This document shows positions 11,463-22,505 of a stretch of 64,000 nt of DNA, in pieces. Position 1 is the stretch's first letter, and each line of letters begins with the position of its first letter. The notes beneath the pieces were generated by a model. It was not told the origin of the DNA. It searched no databases and saw nothing but the letters and a program-made list of their open reading frames with translations. Origin of the DNA: Ctenosaura bakeri (lineage: Eukaryota; Chordata; Lepidosauria; Squamata; Iguanidae); contig CAOLHI010001844.1 of NCBI GenBank assembly GCA_948474755.1, positions 62,001-126,000 of the forward strand. The letters run 5' to 3'. The position numbers were made by a program, and so were the translations under genes.

Positions 11463-11882
11463 ATATATTTGTGTATAAAACAACCTCATATATAGGTTGA
11501 GGGAAGGTTTTGGGGCCAAAATTATGGATTTTGATATAATTCATAGATAAGTTGAAGGTCATTACACACAGAGAGGAAAGTGCCAGCACCACTTCAGGGG
11601 TCCAGTCGCCCCTGGCTTCCGCTGCCACCATTTTCTCATCCAGACATTCAAAACAGCCAGAAGTGTACTGTGGTGGAGAGAGTAGAGAGGGTTGGTGCTT
11701 CTTGTAGGTTCTCCCAGGATGGACTAAGCTCTTGCCTTTTACCACTACTCAGACAAGGGGATGGTTCTTTTTTTTATAAGAATTAAGGTACAGTACTTAC
11801 ATTGACCTGTGGATAAGTTGACCCAGGTTTTTGAGGTTGATTTTTTAAACAAAAATTTCTAGATTTATACATGTGTATATAT
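11463..11882. mobile_element. Non-autonomous DNA element with TATA..GTATAA inverted ends
   Basis: The left end TATATTTGTGTATAAA is an imperfect inverse of the right end TTTATACATGTGTATATA. Inside the right end is ATAAGTTGACCCAGGTTTTT, and the left side has a related inverted GGTTGAGGGAAGGTTTTGG. The superfamily is not determined. Confidence 0.5.
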
Positions 11883-12343
11883 GGTGATCCCTGTGGGTCA
11901 CCACCCATATCTACATGTGTTGATGTGCTTAGCCTACACCATTCAGTATCTATGGCTTACTTCCACAAATGGAAGGTGATTTCTGGATCCTTTTCTCAGC
12001 ATGGAACAGAATTCTTTGCGAATGAATGTATTTAAAATACTTCTTCCATGCGTCAGATTCTTACTACATAAATCTTCCACTTAGCTTAAGATCCTTTAGT
12101 AAACAAGCTGAAAACAAACAAACAATCATCAAAGGCATTGGTACATTATTCATACATGTGGATTTCAGGAGGAACAAAGACGTTCCTTTAGAACCATCAG
12201 TCACAGAAAGACTTTTCTCCAGTCTGTGGAACTGTCACATGTTTTACGGCTATTCTTAGAAGGTGTGCCACTTCATACTCTTAAACAACTAACCGGTAGC
12301 GATCAGGGCTGCGTTAACATTGTACCACACTATGTCTAATTCA
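11883..12343. other. Unassigned DNA
   Basis: Nothing recognised. Confidence 0.35.
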
Positions 12344-12809
12344 GGCCATTTCCACACGGGCTTAAAAAACCGGTGCAGAGCATCCTCCAGAGAGGACGTC
12401 TGCACCTGGAAACGGACTGGGTCAGACTACTTTACGTAGTTCCACACCTCAGTCTGCTCCGGAACGACCCAAAGTGGTCGTGCAATGTGCTTTTTAAATA
12501 CCTGTTTCTTCAGGTTTTTAAAAAGCACGGAGCATGCCACTCCGTGCCACTCTGTTCCCACGCTCCGGTGCAGAGTTGCAGGCTCGCACCAGTGCGAGCC
12601 TGCAGATCTGCCGAGGGCGGGCTTTAGGTTGGCAAGCTTCAGTGGTTGTTGGAGAGCCTCCACCAAATGGAAGCCACCATTTTCATCCCCGGAGCAGTGT
12701 GGAGCAGCAACCACGCACTGCTCCGGAGCAGCCTGGACCCAAGCGTCGAGCCAAGAAGTCCGGTAAGTACCGGACTGGGGTGATTCTATTGCCAGATGCG
12801 GAAATGGCC
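12344..12809. mobile_element. Harbinger-type multi-hairpin MITE, family 2, copy A
   Basis: Ends GGCCATTTCCACACGGG and, reversed, GGCCATTTCCGCAT. The interior is a chain of hairpins: GGTGCAGA/TCTGCACC; ACTAC/GTAGT; GTGCTTTTTAAATACCTG with its complement near 12488-12530; GCAGGCTCGCAC/GTGCGAGCCTGC near 12578-12604; GGAGCAGTG with CACTGCTCC near 12690-12725; CCGGTA/TACCGG near 12760-12773. The 3-bp flanks (TCA, TAG) do not match, so a duplication is not proven for this copy. Confidence 0.85.
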
Positions 12810-13813
12810 TAGGGATTTTCTGGAGAGAAAACATTGTCATTAAGCATTTTGCACCTACTTCAGGATGCCTTCAAGATAGCTCTTTTTCAAATAAAATCAC
12901 TCTCTGTTTTAATAAAAGAATGATGTTGTGACCCAGAATCACTATCTGTTTCTGTGCTTCATTAAAAAGCAGGATTGGGCGCAGTGTGATATTTGCATGG
13001 CATCTGCTTCAAGCAAATATAACTTGAATGCCAGGCATTCCTGACCTTTCAGGAGTCATGGAACACAGCAACCTGAAACTTTTCTTTGAACATTTGCCTC
13101 ACAAAAACATACAAGGAAATTGTTTGCAGCTTCCAGAACACAGGACATCTCCTCGAGATGTTAGAGTTGCAGCTCATCTTCTAAATTATGTAACCCCCCA
13201 CTGATTCTTTGTTCCTGTTGTTTATTTTAAAATGATACATAAGACATGCACAGGGGAGATACTATGCCTAGCCAAAGACTCACATAGAAAGCTTATAATT
13301 TACTGTATGGCAGACTCTCTAAATAATATATTATTTTACTATTGAACTTCATGTCCTTTCCTTTGGAAAAGTGGGTTTAAAACACTCATAACTATTCTTT
13401 ATTCAATTAGCAATAATTCATATAATTATGAATTAGGAAATCTTTTCATTATGCTACTTCACTTTGGATCCTATTAGCTGTAATAGTTCACCTAATAATT
13501 TATCCTGTTTTCTGAGTGAATCGGCATGAACAGTACTAACTATTCTCAGGACCAAACTGTGCCTTTGGACTACTCAGAGTATTCTGCAGTACAAAAGAAT
13601 AGGTGCTGCCCTTTATTTTCCAGTCATAGCCAAGAGTACATTGAGAAACATGATTTCAAATATTGTTGATTGGTGAAAAAACTTTTTTTATTATTTTTAG
13701 ATATATAGAATACTAATAATGACAAGTAATTATGAATTTTGTATGTATGAACAATGATTTATATGCTATAATGTAAATGAATTATATTTTGATTTTTAAA
13801 AACCAGACCATAT
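12810..13813. other. Unassigned AT-rich DNA
   Basis: No exon or named repeat recognised. Confidence 0.4.
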
Positions 13814-14659
13814 TGTTACCCTGAAAACTGGGGGCCCCGAGGGGCACCCGGCTTTGCCAATTAAAAATACCAAAGATGAGGAAATTAGAACTCAGAACAC
13901 TGGTTTTGCTAGCGAGAGGCAGGATAACGAAGCGAGATCTTTCACCCTATGTCTACAGCGTCGGGTTAGAGAGTAGCTAGACAAGGTGGTTCCAAACAAT
14001 AAACAATTCTTTATTAAGAATAAAACACAGAAGACGAACATAAACTAACTAACTTAGAAAAGACAGAAAGTTATAGGGAGAGGCAATACGACCTGTTCCG
14101 TAGTCCTGGGGAGAGATTGGAGATTTGGGGAAGAAAGCTCAGTGTGGGGGCTCTGAGGGGAGTCCTTTAAACACACCAACGGCAGGGTGGGATGGCAGTC
14201 AAGGGTGATCCGAGGATCGGTTACAAGTGAGGGGTTTTTATAGGGAAGAACGTGCCTTTCGGCTATGGCAGTCCCAAAGGAGAACAAAAGAGGTTTCGGT
14301 GCTGGACAAAAGGATTTGGTGAGGTCAGGTTTAGCGTGATGGGATTTGCATGTAGAAACAATACCTTTGGCCAAGACGTTGATGGCCCAACTCACAAGAG
14401 TAATTTGACTGAGAGCCACGCGGCTATTGAGGAGTCTGTGGCGGGAAGTTCCCTAAAGCTTCGGGTGAGTTTTGGGTTGCTGGCTACAAAGAGAAATGGA
14501 ATGTAAACCATTAATGGCCGCTTCTCTGTCCGTGCTTATCTGGAGAACTTTGCAAACACATGAGATGAGGTAATCACAACCAGTCCAGCTAAGGCCAAAT
14601 TAAATGATATCGAAAGGATATCTGGGGTCCTCACCGGGGATACCATAGCAGAAATAACA
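13814..14659 (-). mobile_element. Solo LTR, family TGTTAY, reverse
   Basis: Ends TGTTACC and AATAACA, flanked by a perfect 4-bp duplication ATAT (13810-13813 and 14660-14663). The sense strand is minus: reversed, it has a TATAAAAA box (14235-14242) upstream of an AATAAA signal (14010-14015), the normal LTR order. No internal retroviral or Gypsy region is attached, so it is a solo LTR. A 4-bp duplication is seen in both Gypsy and ERV1 groups and does not decide between them. Confidence 0.88.
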
Positions 14660-15340
14660 ATATGCCCTAATCTGTGCAGTTTTGTTTAAATGAAGACAGT
14701 GAAAATGGAGAAGAAAACAAGAAGGGTCTTTATTTTCATTTTCCATCTCTTATGTTAGGTGATAAATTTCATGAAATAACATTGTCCATTTCTTTGATAA
14801 TAGCAACAAACGACTCACTGTTTGGTGCCTTTGCGGGCTGGGGCGCAGCATCCTCCACTTTGGCATCCCTCCTGGGGTGCCCGGAGATGGTGGCAGCCAT
14901 GTTTGCATGTGCATAATTGCGTATGCTTGAACGTTCGCTCCAACGGCCAATGAGTTCAAAGTGGCCTGCTTCGAGCAAATTGGTTGGGAGACCGGGCTTG
15001 TGTGAGGGTATCCTGGCTTGACTCAGGCCCGTTCATGGGGTACTTACCTGGTGGGTCTCTGGACTATCAGCAGTTAGTGTTTGGTGGCAGCAGCGACAAG
15101 CTGAGGGAACAACGCAGAAGCAGTGGCAACGACGTCGACTGAAGAAGGAGTAAGCAGCAGCAGTAGCAGAGGCTGAGAGGTGGCAGTGGGGGCTGCAGCC
15201 AGGAGGCAAAAAGGCGAGGTGCACCACGTGGTCGGCAGGGCCAGGTCTGTTTTGCTTAAATCACGCTACGGCCCTTCCTGGGCCACCTTTCTGGATCTGG
15301 GGCTGCAGGGCCTTAGCCCTCACTGGTCTGGCCAAGTGCC

Positions 15341-16120
15341 TTGCCCTCGGCCTCTTGCCTCTGGTCTCCCTTCTTTTTAGGGCTGTCTTTTTTCCGGCTG
15401 GCGCTATGCCCTCCCCCCAGAAATGTTGCTGCACCAAACCCCACTTCCCTCCCCAGAACCCGGGGCCAGGCAGGCTGTGCCCAGAAATCCTGGGTTGAAT
15501 TGGGGTCTGTAGGCAGCTGCAAGGCAACCCCCAGTGCTGGGAGGACCCCTTCTCTCCAGCCAGCCTCATCTCCTGGCAATTCGGTCCTGGAAGGCATCAC
15601 CCAGTCTCTGGAGAAGCTGGCCGAGAAAATGGAGTGACTGGAATCCAGAACAGTGGTAGCTCTTGTGGAGCCGGCATCTGGGCCTCCCCAGCAGCAACAG
15701 GAGGGTGGCCCCAGGGTTAGGAGGAGGTGGTCTTTTTCTTCCAGCAGCAGCATAGACAGCGCTACCAGTTTGGATGCCAGTGCAGCGAGCCTCAGCAGGC
15801 ATAGAAGCTGTAAGGGCAAGAGCAAAAGATATAGGAGACACAGCAGGAGCGACGCTGACAGGATGACATCCGGGGGTGACTCAGCTAGGGGAGCAGCTCA
15901 TCCCAAAGATTACTGGAATGCCACGGCCTCTGTGCCTGGGCTTCCTGGGTGGGCTATTCGCAGGTGTCAAAAGGACGAGGCTGGCCCCCTCAGCCCCAGT
16001 TCCACATGGGTGGGCTCAGGACAGCAGGGGGGGTTGCCAGCTTAGGCCACTTTTGGGGACAATGAGGACCACCTGGGGATCCATTTGAGCAAAAAGACCA
16101 GGGAGCACATCCTTGATGGT
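15341..16120 (+). pseudogene. DIRS gag-like region
   Basis: Two open stretches, 15341-15637 and 15653-16045, sit just before the reverse transcriptase in the place of a DIRS gag gene. The first ends LEKLAEKME. The second is rich in Ser and Arg, with a run of serines in RRRWSFSSSSS and KGKSKRYRRHSRSD, a basic patch that could bind nucleic acid. No zinc knuckle is visible. A stop at 15635-15637 separates the two parts. The role is inferred from position only, because DIRS gag proteins are poorly conserved. Confidence 0.5.
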
Positions 16121-16379
16121 TATTTCGTTGATGTCTTCTTGCTCCTTAAGCTGGAGTGCAAGGAAGAACACGCTCCCAAGTCTCACAGACATCACAGTAG
16201 GGAGGACAACTCGGCCTCGGTTGAGTGGTCTTTTGACAACTAGCAGGCAGGCTACATGGTTTTTATGGGGGTGGTCCAGGCAGCATATCCTGTCTGGGGT
16301 TGGGACCTCACCAATCACCTGGGAAATGTCCTGAAGGCACGTGCTCTCGCGGGCAACTCAGTGGCTATCTAATACGATG

Positions 16380-17150
16380 CTGCCTTCAGAAAAAGGGCAT
16401 TCCAGAACGAACATGCATGGTGAGACCTTATGAATGACAGACTCTGGTTGGTCATTGTAGGTCCTCACATCAAGGGCAGAGCTGAGGGCCCCAAGCTTTT
16501 TCGTTGGTCTGGGGAAAAGGATGCCAGAAAGCTGGTCTGTTGGGAATTCAATCAAGGGAAGTGCAACAGGGTTCACTGCAGGTAGAACCACCTCTGCGAA
16601 TCCTGCCCCAAAAGGGGAGTCTGTCAATGATGCCATTCCACCAGAGTTCTCTTCGGGGTGGTATGCTTCTTTTGATCAAGCGGTCCAGCTGATCATGACA
16701 TGCGGTCCCAGGGCTCTTCTGGCAAAGTGTGACATCCAATCAGCCTTTCGGTTCTTCCCGGTTCATCCAGAGGACCAGTGCTTACTGGGATTCAAGTTTG
16801 CTGGTGCATGGTATTACGACAAATCCCTGCCAATGGGATGCTCAGTCAGCTGTGCGGCCTTCGGGGCTTTCAGCACATTTATCGAGTGGGTAGTCTATTC
16901 CACATCTGGGTCCCCCTTCATCACTCACTACCTCAACAATTTCCTAATTATAGTTAGGGCTCGCTGGGATGATTGCACTAGGCTGTTGGGTATGTTTCAG
17001 GCAGTAGCGGCTGAACTGGGCATCCCATTGGCACAGGAGAAGACTGAAGAGCCTACCACTTCACTGGTTTACTTGGCATTCTGCTTGACACCATTAAGGG
17101 AGTATCTTGTTTGCCCCAAGGCAAGCTCCAGGCCCTGCGGCAGTGGTTAG
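16380..17150 (+). pseudogene. DIRS reverse transcriptase, catalytic site lost
   Basis: The open part, 16521-17150, shows the fingers-palm sequence LLAKCDIQSAFRFFPVHPED with the first catalytic Asp at 16731-16733, then LPMGCSVSC and FSTFIEW, strong signs of a DIRS reverse transcriptase. The catalytic box, normally YxDD, reads YLNN at 16929-16940, so both metal-binding aspartates are Asn. Upstream text to about 16100 continues in the same family with several stops, and a frame change near 17070-17110 leads into RNase H. The enzyme cannot be active. Confidence 0.85.
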
Positions 17151-17734
17151 ACCGGATGGTGAGTTGCGAGAAGGCCACCCGCAAGGAGGTGCAATCCTTG
17201 CTAGGGCACCTTAACTTCGTATGCAAGGTGGTGGCACCGGGTAGGGCCTTTTGTGCGCGCTTAACCAGGATTACGGCAGGGGTCCAGGCCCCTCATCACT
17301 GCATTCACATCATGTGGGGTATCAAGGAGGACCTAAAGGTGTGCCTTAGCTTTTTAGACAACTTTAATGGCGTATCAGTGTGGCAAGAGGCTATGGAGCT
17401 GGGTGCTGGGTTTCAGGTCCAGTCTGATGCGGCAGGGAGCTTGGGTTTTGGGGTCTATTTTCAGGACCATTGGTGCGTGGCAAAGTGGCCATCCCGCTGG
17501 GAACAGGAAGGGATACTCAGGGATCTTACCTTCTTGGAATTTTTCCCTATCCTGGTTGCTGTTCGTATTTGGGCAGACTGTTTTCGCAACAAGAGAGTTT
17601 GTTTCTGGTGTGACAACAAGGCGGTGGTGGCAGTCATCAACAGGCAGTCTTCTAAGTCTAGCCGGATCATGGGTCTGGTCAGGCTCTTTGTACTAGAGTG
17701 TTTAGCTGCTAACATATCCTTCTCAGCTCATTAA
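17111..17734 (+). pseudogene. DIRS RNase H domain
   Basis: Follows the reverse transcriptase in a different frame. The RNase H acidic residues are kept: Asp in FQVQSDAAG (codon 17426), Glu in LTFLEFFPI (17537) and Asp in FWCDNKAVV (17612). A TAA at 17732-17734 ends the frame. The expected C-terminal DSLSRF motif follows the stop in the same frame, just before the LTR insertion at 17790. The domain would degrade RNA in RNA-DNA hybrids during reverse transcription. Confidence 0.8.
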
Positions 17735-17789
17735 GTTCCAGGCTTAGATAATGGGATCACAGACTCTCTGTCTCGCTTCCAGGAGGACA

Positions 17790-18696
17790 TGTTACCCTGT
17801 TTACTGGGGGTCCCGGGAGGGGCACCCAAATAACCTTACAATTACACAAGATGGGGAAATTAGTCAAGAACACTGGTTGGCACTACGAGAGGCAGGGTAA
17901 CGCAGCAGGATCTTGTAACCCAATGTTTACGGGGTCAGGCCAAGTCAAGAAGCAAACCGTGTTGGAAATAAGTGAATGATCTTTATTAAATACAGGCACA
18001 CAATGTAAGCAACACACGCACACAGATAACTAAGGAAAATAAAGGTGTAAGTATGATAGCGGGATTTTCAGAGGGATAGTAGATTCAGGTGATACGAAAC
18101 CTGTTCCTGAAGCCTGGAAAGAAGATAGAAAGAGTGATGCTGGGGTTTGATGTGGCTCAGCATGTGGAGCTGTGGGGAAGCTCACCAAGCAAAGCAGTAG
18201 CAAGGCGGTCTGGAACTCGGGAGCGATCCGAGGATGGTCTCGGAATCAGGGGTTTTTATAGAGGGAAATGTGACTGCAGGCTATGCCTTACTTGGGGAAA
18301 ACAATGCGTTTTGGGCGCGGGACAAAGCTTTGGAAAGATCAGAATTTAGCATGATTAAGTCCGAATTGACAAAGGGTAGACAGTATGCAAATGCTCAGTG
18401 CTTGGCAGTTGAGTATTTAGCTTGCCAAGTTGCCTGCTCGGGGCAGGGAGTCCTTTGTAAACAGTGTGCATACATAATAAGGGTGTTTGCAGAGAGGTCT
18501 CCTAAAGCGAGGATCTGGCTATTTCTGGCCTGCCTGGGTGGAGAATGGAATGTTCAGCAATTAGTGGCCAAGCCTAGTTCTGTGCTTGTTCAGAGGCCTC
18601 TCAAACACATGGAGAGGGGTGGTGGAAGAGAGCCAAATTATTGATATCAAAATGATATCTAGGGGTATCTCCAAGTAGGCCTAAACTGCAGTAACA
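17790..18696 (-). mobile_element. Solo LTR nested in DIRS element
   Basis: Ends TGTTACCCTG and GCAGTAACA, with perfect 4-bp duplication GACA at 17786-17789 and 18697-18700. It resembles the LTR at 13814-14659. On the minus strand it has a TATAAAAA box (18253-18260) and AATAAA (17983-17988). It cuts the DIRS element between RNase H and the recombinase, so it is younger than that copy. Confidence 0.9.
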
Positions 18697-18700
18697 GACA

Positions 18701-19670
18701 GGTTTCGATTGCTGGTGCCAGCAGCAGATCCCATGCCAGAGCTGTTCCCGGATGATCTGTGGCAGCTTGGGAACACTCTGTAATCCAATGAGTTATGCAT
18801 TCCATAGCTCTGGCAATGCACAGGGCCTACCTCAGGGTATTTCATAGGTTTCAGAGATTCTGGGCCTTGGCAGGCTACGCTGACGAATGGCCGGTTCCTG
18901 AGATGCAGGTGCTGCATTTCCTGGCTCATCTGAAGAATAACGGCATGGCACCATGCTCCATGACTGTCCAGTTGGCGGGGATCTCCTTCTTCAGCAAGGC
19001 CAACAGACTTCCTGACTCGAGTGCTGGCTTCATTGTTAGGAAGACAGTCGAGGGTTGGAGCAAGATGCAGCCACAGGTGGAGGATGGCAGGAGGCCTTTG
19101 TCCTTCCATCTGCTAAAGAGGATAACCCAGCAACTTCCAGCCATCTGTCTTTTGCAATTCGAGGCCAGACTATTCAAGACGGCCTTTGCGGTGGCCTTCT
19201 TCAGGGCCTTGCGTGTCGGGGAGCTGGTGGCCAGATCCAGAAGGGATATGTCTGACAGGGCATTGCGAGTGGATGACATCTCCTTTACAGGAGATGAGGT
19301 GATATTATGGGTCAGGCGGTCCAAGTCGAATCAGCAAGCCAAGGGCGCCCTCATCCACCTGCACCCTCTTCACAGGGAGGCCCTTTGCCCTGTCCGGATG
19401 ATACAGAAGTTCCTTGAGAAGCGGCCTGCTGGCACCAGCCCCCTGCTCATTCATCAGGATTGCTCCTTGCTATCCAGGTTTCAGTTCGTCACAGTTCTGC
19501 AGGCCGCTCTATGTCGTGCAGGGCTCCTGTCTTCTGAGTTCAGGAGCTACTCCTTCTGCATTGGAGTGGTCACGGAGGCGGCTGCCTGTGGCCTCCCTGC
19601 CATGGTCATAAAGAGGATCAGGAGGTGGAAATCAGGAGTGTAAGCAGGCTATGTACGGCCTGAGTTGGGG
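18701..19670 (+). pseudogene. DIRS tyrosine recombinase, active-site residues lost
   Basis: After the LTR the text resumes with a DIRS-like linker (PDDLWQLG), a stop, and an open part at 18795-19643. It has the recombinase SAM-like N-terminal half, then catalytic Arg in ALRVGELV (residue 140) and Lys in RRSKSNQ (residue 177). The usual His-x-x-Arg box reads SYSFC (residues 252-255), that is His to Tyr (codon at 19548) and Arg to Cys (19557); the Arg change is a CGC to TGC transition. TAA at 19641 interrupts the RRWKS..YVRPE nucleophile region, whose YVRPE follows in the same frame. It would have integrated the element's circular DNA by strand exchange. Confidence 0.85.
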
Positions 19671-20160
19671 ATCGTTGGGCCCAGGCGCTGCAGCCAGGAG
19701 ACTGCTGGGCAGTGAATGGGGCCAGGCACTCTCATCTCTGTTGGGGCAGGGGAAGACTTGGTATCCCAACTTTATTGGCAACAGGGATAAGGTTGGCAGA
19801 AGGCAGGCAGGGTGGCATGCCTGCCTCTTTGGCGGTTGCATGGTCAGTAGATCTGGGATAGCGGGTGCCTTTGCCACATGCTAGGGGATGGTCGGGTCCT
19901 CATTGGGGTCAGCGGGTGTGGTGAGCTGCCCAGCTTGGTTGGGCATGCAGTGAGCACCCCCTGGTGGCAATAGGACTGTGGTAGGCTACGTGCCATCCAG
20001 GTATGGGCCAGACAGTTGGATTCATCGGTAAACAGGCAGGTCGATCTCCTGGATCCATGCCCATGCTTACGCCAACCTTGTTCATGCTTGTAGCCAATAA
20101 AGTTGTGGCATTTTTTTCTCCACTTGAAGGTTGTTGTGTTTTCTTTGCGAGGAGGCTGTC

Positions 20161-20382
20161 GCCCATGGGCAAGCAATATGATAATATTTAATGAATATGC
20201 CACAGCAATGCACAAATATATCACATCAAATTTTATGTTGTGAATTAAACTAAAATGGATTTGCTGGAGAATTGTTAATTGGATTTACATATTTAGAATG
20301 TGGATGATTAGTGAAAGTCCAGAATACAGATTTTAAAGTGGAGTTTTAAGTTCATAGAGAATGTCTAGAATTTGATAAACAT
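20161..20382. other. Unassigned DNA
   Basis: AT-rich; nothing recognised. Confidence 0.35.
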
Positions 20383-20836
20383 GGCCATTTCCACATGGGT
20401 TTTTTTAAAACGGTGCAGTCTGTCCTCCATGGAGGAGGTCTGCACCTGGGAGCGGACTGGGTCAGATCTACTTAACGTAGATCCGCACCTTAGCCTGCTC
20501 CGGAATGACCCAAGTGGTCATCCATGCTTTTGAAAAACCGCTAAAAACAGGTCTTTCCAAAAGCATGGAGTGCGCCACTGTGAGCCTGCTCCCTTATACA
20601 GATTAACAGGCTCGCCCCAATGCGAGTCTGCAATCTGCCAGGGGTGGGCTTTAGGCTGGCGAGCTTCAGCGGTTGGTCGAGACCCTCGACTAACTGGAAG
20701 CCGCCATTTGGGATGCCGGAGCAGTGTGTATCGACGAGCAATCACTGCTTCAGAGCAGTGTGGACTGCACCGGTGAGCTGAAAAGTCCCGTAAGTAGTGG
20801 CGCAGGGCGATTCCCTCTCCCTGTGCGGAAATGGCC
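20383..20836. mobile_element. Multi-hairpin MITE, family 2, copy B
   Basis: Ends GGCCATTTCCACATGGG and, reversed, GGCCATTTCCGCACAG, flanked by CAT on both sides (20380-20382, 20837-20839). Same hairpin order as the copy at 12344, with stem three reading CATGCTTTTGGA-like arms. Confidence 0.88.
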
Positions 20837-22505
20837 CATATGTATTGAGCCTATTGTAATTTTGTAAAACTGCAGTTTTATAGATTATGTTGGAGAATCA
20901 ACAATGACCAGAAAAAAGAAAAAGAAAAAAAAAAGAAGTCACATTGGAAATACAAAAGGTCCACAGCATACTGACAGCTGGAGCATTTGAGTGGAATATC
21001 ACTGGTCAGTAACCACAGTTACCTTTAGAAGCAAGTGGGCATATTGTTAAAGAAGTAGATGGAAAGCCAGTTATAAAGTTATGAAGCACTGTAGTTCACA
21101 TATGTGAGCATCTATAATGGCTATTATCTATTCTCTTTTCATTTCAGACTGGAAACTATCCTGAAGTTACAGGAGAAAAGGAAGATAAAGATAGTGGAAT
21201 TCAGTATTTTGCAACATATGGTTGCTTTACTCCCATGTTTGCATCTCAGGACCAATTCATATATTCTGTCTTTTTCAGATATAAGATCAATTCTGAACGA
21301 CAACAGACAGACACAACTGATCCTTAACAAATACACTGTAGCATTTCAGATGGCATCCTGCCATTCCTGTGGGGAATTGTCAGTTCTCAGATTTTTCTGA
21401 AGGCTATGATTGCCAGCCTGTATTTTTGCAGGTACTACATGTAGTGTCGACTATTGCAATGTTATAATTTTGAAATAAAATATCACTAGCTGCACAAAGA
21501 TTGTTCAAAACATTGTACCTATACCATGCAAGGACAGAATATTGCTATAGCAGACTCAACTTGTGCATGGTGCAAGCATCTTATAGAGCTGCAGAATAAT
21601 TTCACTGTAAGAATCTCTTTGCAACAACTGTTTACACAGTTGCATTATTTTTAAATGGCCAAACTTACTAATTTAGGATTTTTAAAATTTTTCTGTAAAC
21701 TATCTGGATTAATGTAATGCTTTGGGTTGTTAGGAACGGGATTGAAAATACAACTGCTAATTATTATAGCGTCCCTATACACATCTATTTTGTAATCCTG
21801 CTTGGAACACTGTGAACAGTTCTGGCCACCTTGGCTGCAGTTCTGTTGGCCAGCATAACTACATTGGCACAGGTGATGGCATTGGCATAGTCAGTGGTGC
21901 TGGACAGGTAAAATGGCCATGGGTACTATGATGGTGTTGGGAACCAAACTCTCTGTCAAGAGAGAGACCTACCTTGATGGCTTTGAGCTAGCTAATGCTG
22001 CAGAGGAAGATAGCTTACTTTCTCTTCTGTCCCTGTGTGGCTGCTGTGCACCACTCCAAAAAATGCCTTACATAGGCCTAATGAAACATTACACTAGCTT
22101 GAGTCCTCAAGAGCTTTCTAGCCAGTATCTCACAGAAGAGATGTAGAAATGGCAAAGGTGATGAAAAGGGGCTAGAGCAAATCCCCTACTGAGTTTGCAT
22201 TGTTTGGAGCTTTTGAGTTTAGGGGAAAAAGAGTAACAAGCAACATGAGTGAGTATATAAAAATTGTGTCCATTATGAAGAAAGTGGATAAGGTTTTTCT
22301 TCCTCTTTCATAATGCCAAATTTAGGGTTACCCAAAATTGAGCTAATGGTTGAAAATTTAGGACGGGTTTAAAAGGGAAGCACTTTACACACAGTGACTG
22401 CAAGATATAGTACTGGCTGCCAACTTGGAAAGCTTTGCAAGGGAATTAGAATAGCAGAGAATAAGGCAATCTAGTCATTTTCCCAAAACTACCTCCACTA
22501 TAAAG
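20837..22505. other. Unassigned DNA
   Basis: No exon confirmed. A polypyrimidine tract ending TTTCATTTCAG at 21137-21147 precedes an open stretch, but no domain or matching donor supports an exon. Confidence 0.4.

Larger units (their letters stand above)
14830..20160 (+). mobile_element. DIRS-type tyrosine-recombinase retrotransposon, decayed
   Basis: Carries, in order on the + strand, a serine/arginine-rich gag-like region, a reverse transcriptase with the DIRS-type LPMGCSVSC motif, an RNase H and a tyrosine recombinase, which is the DIRS-order layout. There are no LTRs of its own; the LTR at 17790-18696 is a later insertion. An AATAAA signal lies near 20096. The exact ends are uncertain. 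GGTGCCTTTGC occurs near both ends (14825 and 19865), which could reflect the terminal repeats of such elements or chance. All coding regions are broken. Confidence 0.85.

Noticed and set aside
12427..12840. 137-codon reverse frame and overlapping forward frames in a MITE
   Set aside because: The same stretch is open on both strands because the MITE is palindromic; similar but non-syntenic frames appear in the other copies, with no conserved protein.
14054..14506. Frames inside the solo LTR at 13814-14659
   Set aside because: They fall within LTR sequence shared with three other copies and are not conserved as protein.
15033..15841. Reverse-strand frames over the DIRS gag region
   Set aside because: They are shadows of the forward Ser/Gln/Arg-rich frame.
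14825..19875. GGTGCCTTTGC pair as DIRS terminal repeats
   Set aside because: Only 11 bp match, and the element ends are not otherwise defined, so I did not use it to set boundaries.
21104..21400. Possible host exon after TTTCATTTCAG
   Set aside because: The acceptor-like tract is common by chance, there is no domain, no clear donor and no supporting neighbour exon.
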